From: Aestuariivivens marinum
Lineage (GTDB): Bacteria; Bacteroidota; Bacteroidia; Flavobacteriales; Flavobacteriaceae
Length of the DNA stretch: 64,000 nucleotides
Assembly (NCBI RefSeq): GCF_022662175.1
Contig: NZ_JAKMCR010000001.1
Span: forward strand, 558,001-622,000
Direction of reading: 5' to 3'
Shown here: in pieces, positions 59,993 through 64,000 of the stretch
Layout of the letters: each line of letters begins with the position of its first letter
How positions within the stretch are numbered: position 1 is the stretch's first letter
Made by a program: the position numbers and the translations under genes
Notes under the pieces: generated by a model
Told to the model about the DNA's origin: nothing
Database searches by the model: none
The model's input: the letters and a program-made list of their open reading frames with translations, nothing else

Positions 59993-60787
59993 TTATTTCA
60001 TCCCACTTAACACCAAAACAGGGATGGTACTGTGAAAGGCTTTCTTAAGAATGGTATTCTTTTCCCATTTTTTTGTAAAAAATCCGCGTTTTCTTCTTAC
60101 CACGCATAACATATCGGGGTTGTGTGATTCGTAATGACGTAATACCCCATGAAATGTGGTCGCATTTTCAGTTTTAGTAATATTGTTCACTAGCGATTTT
60201 AAATCATTATTTACGTTAAAATCTCCTTCCTTATAATATGGTGTTTTTACCAATAGTAAATCTACTACTGCATTAAAACGTGTTTTAATATCCTTTAAAG
60301 GATTAAGCACACCTTTTTTTTTAATAATAGCCGATTTTATAGCCATTAAAATGTTGGTAGGTTGTGAAAAGCTATAGCCCTCTGGAACAATAAGTGCCGG
60401 AACTTGCATTTGCTTTATAATCTTTCCCGAAGTTTTGCCTAAAAACACTTCATCTCTAATAGAATTAGTCCTGGGTTCAATTAAAACTAAATCAACTTCT
60501 GCAGCCTTACAGGCCAACTCCAAAGTATCGATTAATTTTCCTTTTAAGGTTTTAACAATAACCTCAACACCTTTAGTCTCAATTTTCGATACCAAATTAT
60601 TTAAAAACTCTAAACTTTCACGTTCTATAATATGATCCACCTTAATCATTGTACCCGCTTTGGTATATACATTATATACTTGTACCACAAAAAGTTTTGC
60701 GCCAAAAAACTTGGCAAAATCTACAGCATATTGTAAATGGCTTAATGCATTTTTAGAAGAGCCAACAGGAACTAAAATGTTTTTCAT
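59993..60787 (-). CDS. universal stress protein family, two-domain form
   Basis: The 264-residue cytoplasmic protein has an N-terminal Usp domain opening MKNILVPVGSSKNALSHLQY and a C-terminal half that ends HNPDMLCVVRRKRGFF and STIPVLVLSG, the degenerate second domain typical of flavobacterial tandem Usp proteins. The ATP-binding G-2x-G-9x-G pattern is not clear. It is probably involved in stress survival. Confidence 0.85.
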   Translation of the reverse strand: MKNILVPVGSSKNALSHLQYAVDFAKFFGAKLFVVQVYNVYTKAGTMIKVDHIIERESLEFLNNLVSKIETKGVEVIVKTLKGKLIDTLELACKAAEVDLVLIEPRTNSIRDEVFLGKTSGKIIKQMQVPALIVPEGYSFSQPTNILMAIKSAIIKKKGVLNPLKDIKTRFNAVVDLLLVKTPYYKEGDFNVNNDLKSLVNNITKTENATTFHGVLRHYESHNPDMLCVVRRKRGFFTKKWEKNTILKKAFHSTIPVLVLSGMK

Positions 60788-60814
60788 TTAGGTTTATTTA
60801 GTGTTTTTAAATTA

Positions 60815-60868
60815 TTCACCAAAAATTATTTAAAAAAGCCTAATTTGGTGAACTATAATGCAAAAGTA
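60815..60868. promoter_or_regulatory. divergent regulatory region: 9-bp dyad and a minus-strand -7 box
   Basis: TTCACCAAA (60815-60823) and TTTGGTGAA (60844-60852) are exact reverse complements 20 nt apart. CAAAAGTA at 60861-60868 reads TACTTTTG on the minus strand, a -7 box for the universal stress protein gene. The dyad would then lie in its leader, upstream of the GNAT gene on the other strand. Confidence 0.5.
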
Positions 60869-60877
60869 TAAATTAAA

Positions 60878-61378
60878 ATGATTCGCAAGGGGACCATTAA
60901 AGATATAGATAATATCTTATTGATAACAAAAGCCTGTGCATTAAACATGATTGCCAAACGTATATTTCAATGGAATGATACCTACCCCAATAAAGCTGCT
61001 TTTGTTAAAGATGTTCAACGGGGTGAATTATATATACTGGAAATAGAAAATACCTCTGTTGGATGCATTAGCGTTTCAACGTTTATGGACAAAGAATACA
61101 TTTCTGTTCCATGGTTAACAGAACATAAAAACAACATCTATATTCACCGCTTGGCGGTTCATCCCAACCATCAGGGCAAAGGTTATGCTCAACAACTTAT
61201 GGCGTATGCAGAAGCTTATGCCATAAAAAATAACTATACGTCCATAAGATTAGACACGTTTTCACAAAACCCCAGAAACTTAAAATTTTACGAACTTCGC
61301 GGCTATAAAAAAATAGGGGACATTTACTTTCCGAAACAAAGTGAATTTCCATTCTATTGTTACGAATTGGTCTTGTGA
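60878..61378 (+). CDS. GNAT family N-acetyltransferase
   Basis: The 166-residue enzyme has the acetyl-CoA-binding motif A in YIHRLAVHPNHQGKGYAQQL (HQGKGYA is the Q-x-x-G-x-A loop) and motif B in IRLDTFSQNPRNLKFYELRG. The acceptor is unknown. The following MATE gene starts with a GTG that overlaps this stop codon (GTGA), indicating translational coupling. Confidence 0.93.
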   Translation: MIRKGTIKDIDNILLITKACALNMIAKRIFQWNDTYPNKAAFVKDVQRGELYILEIENTSVGCISVSTFMDKEYISVPWLTEHKNNIYIHRLAVHPNHQGKGYAQQLMAYAEAYAIKNNYTSIRLDTFSQNPRNLKFYELRGYKKIGDIYFPKQSEFPFYCYELVL

Positions 61379-62709
61379 ATACACACATAAACTTTAAATA
61401 CATTAATAAACTGGCCATTCCAGCTTTAATATCTGGTGTGTCCGAACCCATTTTATCACTTACCGATGCCGCTATTGTTGGTAACATAGGTGTTAATGCC
61501 ACAGAGTCCCTCGCTGCTGTCGGCATTGTAACCACCTTTATTTCCATGCTTATTTGGGTCTTGGGGCAAACACGAAGTGCTATATCTTCTATTGTGTCCC
61601 AATATGTTGGCGCTAACAAATTAGAGCAGATTAAAAACCTCCCTGCGCAAGCCATTTTTATTGTTACTTCTTTAAGTTTGATTATAATTGCTACAACTTA
61701 CCCTTTAGCAAGAGAAATTTTTAAACTCTACAATGCATCTCATTTAATTTTGGATTATTCGGTGACATATTATAAAATACGTGTGCTCGGGTTTCCGTTT
61801 ACCTTGTTTACCTTTGCTATTTTTGGTGCGTTCCGTGGCTTACAAAACACCTATTACCCCATGGTTATTGCGCTTATTGGAACAATTACCAATATTGTAT
61901 TGGATGTTATTTTGGTGTATGGCATAGATGGTTATATCCCCGCCATGAACATTAAAGGTGCTGCCTATGCCAGTGTAATAGCCCAACTGGTTATGGCAGT
62001 AGTTGCCACTTACTACTTGTTGAAAAAAACCCATATTCCCTTAATACCAAGGTTTCCTTTTCATCATGAAATAAAGCGGTTTGTTTTAATGATTCTTAAT
62101 CTGTTTGTTAGGACCATAGCCCTAAACGTTACCCTTTATTATGCCAGTGCCTTTGCCACCAGTTACGGTGCAGAATATATTGCTGCCTATACCATTGCTA
62201 TAAACCTATGGTTTTTGGGGGCGTTTATTATAGATGGGTATGCTAGTGCTGGTAATATTCTATCGGGAAAATTATTTGGTGCAAAAGCATATAAAATGCT
62301 TATAGCACTAAGCAACAAGCTTATTAAATATGGTGTTATTGTTGGCATTGGTTTAGGGTGTATTGGAGCTTTAATTTATTATCCTATCGGGAAAATTTTC
62401 ACCAAAGACCCTGCTGTTTTAACGGCATTTTACAATATTTTTTGGTTGGTACTACTCATGCAACCCTTCTGTACATTGGCTTTTATTTTTGATGGCATCT
62501 TTAAAGGACTTGGTAAAATGAAATATTTACGAAATGTATTGTTGTTTTCTACCTTTATAATATTTCTACCCGTATTGTTCTTTCTTCATAATTTAGATTA
62601 TAAACTCTATGCTATTTTCGTTGCCATTATGCTATGGATTATTGCGCGAGGAGTCCCTCTAATCATAAAATTCAGAAAAACGTTTATACCACTTTCACAA
62701 AACCCTTAA
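61375..62709 (+). CDS. MATE family efflux transporter
   Basis: The 444-residue inner-membrane protein has 12 predicted membrane segments. The family opening is LAIPALISGVSEPILSLTDAAIVGNI, and the GQTRSAISSIVSQYVGA and FDGIFKGLGKMKYLR blocks follow. MATE pumps export cationic drugs or metabolites using Na+ or H+ gradients. I chose the GTG at 61375, overlapping the GNAT stop by four bases. A longer frame from a TTG at 61357 is less likely. Confidence 0.93.
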   Translation: MNTHINFKYINKLAIPALISGVSEPILSLTDAAIVGNIGVNATESLAAVGIVTTFISMLIWVLGQTRSAISSIVSQYVGANKLEQIKNLPAQAIFIVTSLSLIIIATTYPLAREIFKLYNASHLILDYSVTYYKIRVLGFPFTLFTFAIFGAFRGLQNTYYPMVIALIGTITNIVLDVILVYGIDGYIPAMNIKGAAYASVIAQLVMAVVATYYLLKKTHIPLIPRFPFHHEIKRFVLMILNLFVRTIALNVTLYYASAFATSYGAEYIAAYTIAINLWFLGAFIIDGYASAGNILSGKLFGAKAYKMLIALSNKLIKYGVIVGIGLGCIGALIYYPIGKIFTKDPAVLTAFYNIFWLVLLMQPFCTLAFIFDGIFKGLGKMKYLRNVLLFSTFIIFLPVLFFLHNLDYKLYAIFVAIMLWIIARGVPLIIKFRKTFIPLSQNP

Positions 62710-62714
62710 CTTTG
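62707..62714 (+). promoter_or_regulatory. -7 box before the two small membrane-protein genes
   Basis: TAACTTTG is an exact TAnnTTTG match, 19 nt before the ATG at 62734. It overlaps the stop codon of the MATE gene. Confidence 0.55.
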
Positions 62715-62733
62715 TAACATAAATAATAAGGTT

Positions 62734-62910
62734 ATGTCAATACTATTAACCCTAATTCAGCAGGTAAATATTGAAGAGAAAATTAAAAATGCACCAGACA
62801 AAAATTATGAAATAGGGGTGTTTATTGGCTCTATGTTGCCTTTTGTGGTATTGGTCATATTTGCCTATGCATTATACAGATATAACAAAAAGCGAATTAA
62901 CAAAGAATAA
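62734..62910 (+). CDS. small membrane protein (58 aa), hypothetical
   Basis: The ATG at 62734 opens a 58-residue frame: an amphipathic N-terminus (VNIEEKIKNAPDKNYEIG), one strong membrane segment (VFIGSMLPFVVLVIFAYALY) and a basic tail ending NKKRINKE. This charge pattern is typical of a single-span protein with the tail in the cytoplasm. It has a promoter box at good distance and is followed 3 bp later by a second small membrane-protein gene. No family is recognised. Confidence 0.68.
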   Translation: MSILLTLIQQVNIEEKIKNAPDKNYEIGVFIGSMLPFVVLVIFAYALYRYNKKRINKE

Positions 62911-62913
62911 TTT

Positions 62914-63012
62914 ATGGATATCATGTCCTTTTTAAGCGGAAACGGTTTATTTCTTTTACTGGCTTTGGTTTTAATTATTGTTTACGTCGTAAACCGAAGA
63001 AAACGAAAGTAG
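62914..63012 (+). CDS. small membrane protein (32 aa), hypothetical
   Basis: The ATG at 62914, 3 bp after the previous stop, opens a 32-residue frame. It has a polar N-terminus (MDIMSFLSGNG), one membrane segment (LFLLLALVLIIVYVV) and a strongly basic tail (NRRKRK). The clean positive-inside pattern and the tight spacing to its neighbour support a real two-gene unit. An internal ATG four codons in is an alternative start. Confidence 0.58.
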   Translation: MDIMSFLSGNGLFLLLALVLIIVYVVNRRKRK

Positions 63013-63039
63013 GTTTTTTGTTTTCAAAAAATAAAACCT
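63011..63039 (+). terminator. weak hairpin after the small membrane-protein genes
   Basis: AGGTTTT/AAAACCT (63011-63017 and 63033-63039) can pair around an AT-rich loop. The left arm overlaps the stop codon of the 32-aa gene. There is no strong T run. Confidence 0.35.
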
Positions 63040-63128
63040 TACTACGCTTTACCTTTGGTTTGATTTATATTGAATGAATCCAAGGGCTTATGATTAAGCA
63101 ATAGAAATGAACATTTACCATTTTATAT

Positions 63129-63758
63129 TTATCTCGTTTTCAACCATCCCGTAATACTCAACCGTTCAGTATTTACGAGCTTAACTTCATGCTCAATGAT
63201 TTGACTTTCAAAAATAACTACCCTCCCAGGTAATGGAAAAATCGCTTTTTCTACTTCATTTAAATACAAGACCAGCTCGCCTCCATTTTCCTTTTGCCAG
63301 CCATCTTCATTTAAATAACATACAAATGATAGTTTACGGCGATCGTCATTTTGAAAAGTATCGATATGTTTTTTATAAAATGTCCCTTTAGGATAAACGG
63401 CATAGTGAAATTCCTTTTGTAAAATTCCTAAAAAACAAGTCTTATTTAAATAGCCTATCAAGTTGTTTATCTTATTAAAAAACAATGACTCACTAGCATT
63501 AGTCTTGGTTTCGTCTATCCAAAAAATTAAATCGCCTCTAATAGATTGTTCTATAGTTTCATTTAACCGGTTTCCTATAGCAGCCTTCTTAAAAGCATCT
63601 TCTTCATAAGCTTTTAAAAGTGCTTTCCTTAATAGATGTACTTCTCCATCTGTAAAAAATCCATCAACAATGCTATATTGCTGTTGGGATAAATCCGAAA
63701 TAATACGTTCAAATAATGGATTCTCTACAAAGTCCAAGGACTCAAATAAAAGACTCAT
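63129..63758 (-). CDS. 2OG-Fe(II) oxygenase
   Basis: From the ATG at 63758 the protein has 209 residues. A longer frame starts at 63896 but would run over the queD promoter, and its extra 46 residues look non-conserved. The double-stranded beta-helix core shows the iron ligands H-x-D in FYKKHIDTFQNDDRR and the distal His in ESQIIEHEVKLV, with the 2-oxoglutarate-binding Arg in ERLSITGW. It resembles prolyl-4-hydroxylase/PiuC-type enzymes. Substrate unknown. Confidence 0.88.
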   Translation of the reverse strand: MSLLFESLDFVENPLFERIISDLSQQQYSIVDGFFTDGEVHLLRKALLKAYEEDAFKKAAIGNRLNETIEQSIRGDLIFWIDETKTNASESLFFNKINNLIGYLNKTCFLGILQKEFHYAVYPKGTFYKKHIDTFQNDDRRKLSFVCYLNEDGWQKENGGELVLYLNEVEKAIFPLPGRVVIFESQIIEHEVKLVNTERLSITGWLKTR

Positions 63759-63867
63759 AAAAATACCCCATAGATCCTTTATGGGTAAAAGTGCGCAAAT
63801 GTAATCTAAAAATGCATCCGTTATACAAAATGACTGTTTTTCCTCTGCAATAACATAAAAATTCATG

Positions 63868-63875
63868 TACTTTTG
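63868..63875 (+). promoter_or_regulatory. -7 promoter box of queD
   Basis: TACTTTTG matches TAnnTTTG and lies 20 nt before the ATG at 63896. The predicted leader is only about 14 nt, too short to hold a preQ1 riboswitch. Confidence 0.6.
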
Positions 63876-63895
63876 TGTTACTAATCTATCAACCA

Positions 63896-64000
63896 ATGAG
63901 TGCTATTCGCATAACCAAGCAATTTTCTTTCGAAACCGGGCATGCCCTTTATGGCTATGATGGCAAGTGCAAAAATGTTCACGGACACAGTTATAAACTT
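63896..64000 (+). CDS. queD: 6-carboxytetrahydropterin synthase (N-terminal part, cut by window edge)
   Basis: The first 35 residues are present. They show the zinc site of the family, with His16 in FSFETGHALYG and His29/His31 in CKNVHGHSYKL, and the catalytic Cys25. QueD converts dihydroneopterin triphosphate to carboxytetrahydropterin for queuosine synthesis. A pyruvoyltetrahydropterin synthase role in folate metabolism cannot be excluded without the rest of the gene. Confidence 0.9.
   Translation, partial: MSAIRITKQFSFETGHALYGYDGKCKNVHGHSYKL

Noticed and set aside
55600-60000. Complete genomic island with integrase
   Set aside because: Repeats and accessory genes are present, but no integrase, transposase or phage gene is visible in the window.
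63868-63895. preQ1 riboswitch before queD
   Set aside because: The predicted leader is only about 14 nt and holds no preQ1 aptamer.
63759-63896. N-terminal extension of the 2OG-Fe(II) oxygenase
   Set aside because: It would overlap the queD promoter and start, and the extra residues do not resemble the family.

Overview
The window looks like a chromosomal stretch of a marine-type flavobacterium (family Flavobacteriaceae, phylum Bacteroidota). The DNA is AT-rich. Many genes are preceded by the Bacteroidota-type -7 box TAnnTTTG and almost none by a Shine-Dalgarno sequence. Several families are typical of the group: the Bat aerotolerance operon, an IPExxxVDY protein, a DUF6090 protein, an OmpA protein with thrombospondin type 3 repeats, and lipoproteins with a cysteine after a short signal. 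I cannot name genus or species from sequence alone.

Layout. 1-7 kb: a GH29 alpha-L-fucosidase cut by the left edge, a small membrane ORF with its own terminator, yicC-gmk-nadD, a lipoprotein, a GpsA-like dehydrogenase and a GH43-like beta-propeller lipoprotein. 7-10 kb: a conserved small protein, a PLP-dependent dehydratase, pheS and a conserved protein. 10-20 kb: cvpA convergent with a long minus-strand operon (moxR, DUF58, a large membrane protein, batA, batB, batC, batD, batE). 20-31 kb: a DUF4382 lipoprotein, an AlbA_2 protein, an ALDH7-type dehydrogenase, an isoaspartyl peptidase and a very large alpha-2-macroglobulin. 31-36 kb: an ABM monooxygenase, pbpC, a YciI-like lipoprotein, a CYTH protein and dinB. 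36-41 kb, minus strand: acpP-fabF-rnc, then an IPExxxVDY protein and pyk. 41-46 kb: purN, an RNase H1, a PfkB kinase and a long PurF. 46-55.4 kb: sodA, then addA-ompA-addB-hydrolase. 55.4-60 kb: tRNA-Ala(GGC) followed by an accessory stretch with repeats (small membrane protein, SnoaL-like lipoprotein, DUF6090 protein, phospholipase-D lipoprotein). 60-64 kb: a universal stress protein, a GNAT-MATE pair, two small membrane proteins, a 2OG-Fe(II) oxygenase and the start of queD at the right edge.

Most genes are housekeeping. They cover nucleotide synthesis (gmk, purN, purF), NAD synthesis (nadD), fatty acid synthesis (acpP, fabF), tRNA charging (pheS), RNA processing (yicC, rnc), DNA repair (dinB, addA, addB) and envelope defence (alpha-2-macroglobulin with pbpC, OmpA, the Bat complex).

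The most interesting signal is non-coding. The 816-bp gap between purF and sodA carries three tandem copies, about 210 bp apart, of a roughly 70-nt element. Each copy has a -7-like box at the same distance, a conserved 40-nt core with a short stem, and its own intrinsic terminator whose base changes preserve pairing. I read it as an array of three small RNA genes. A further short promoter-terminator unit with no ORF lies at 22.62-22.72 kb. Other points worth checking are a 4 x 7-bp tandem repeat inside a signal-peptide region, tRNA 3'-end fragments and cassette-like boundaries downstream of tRNA-Ala, and three small membrane-protein genes under 60 codons.
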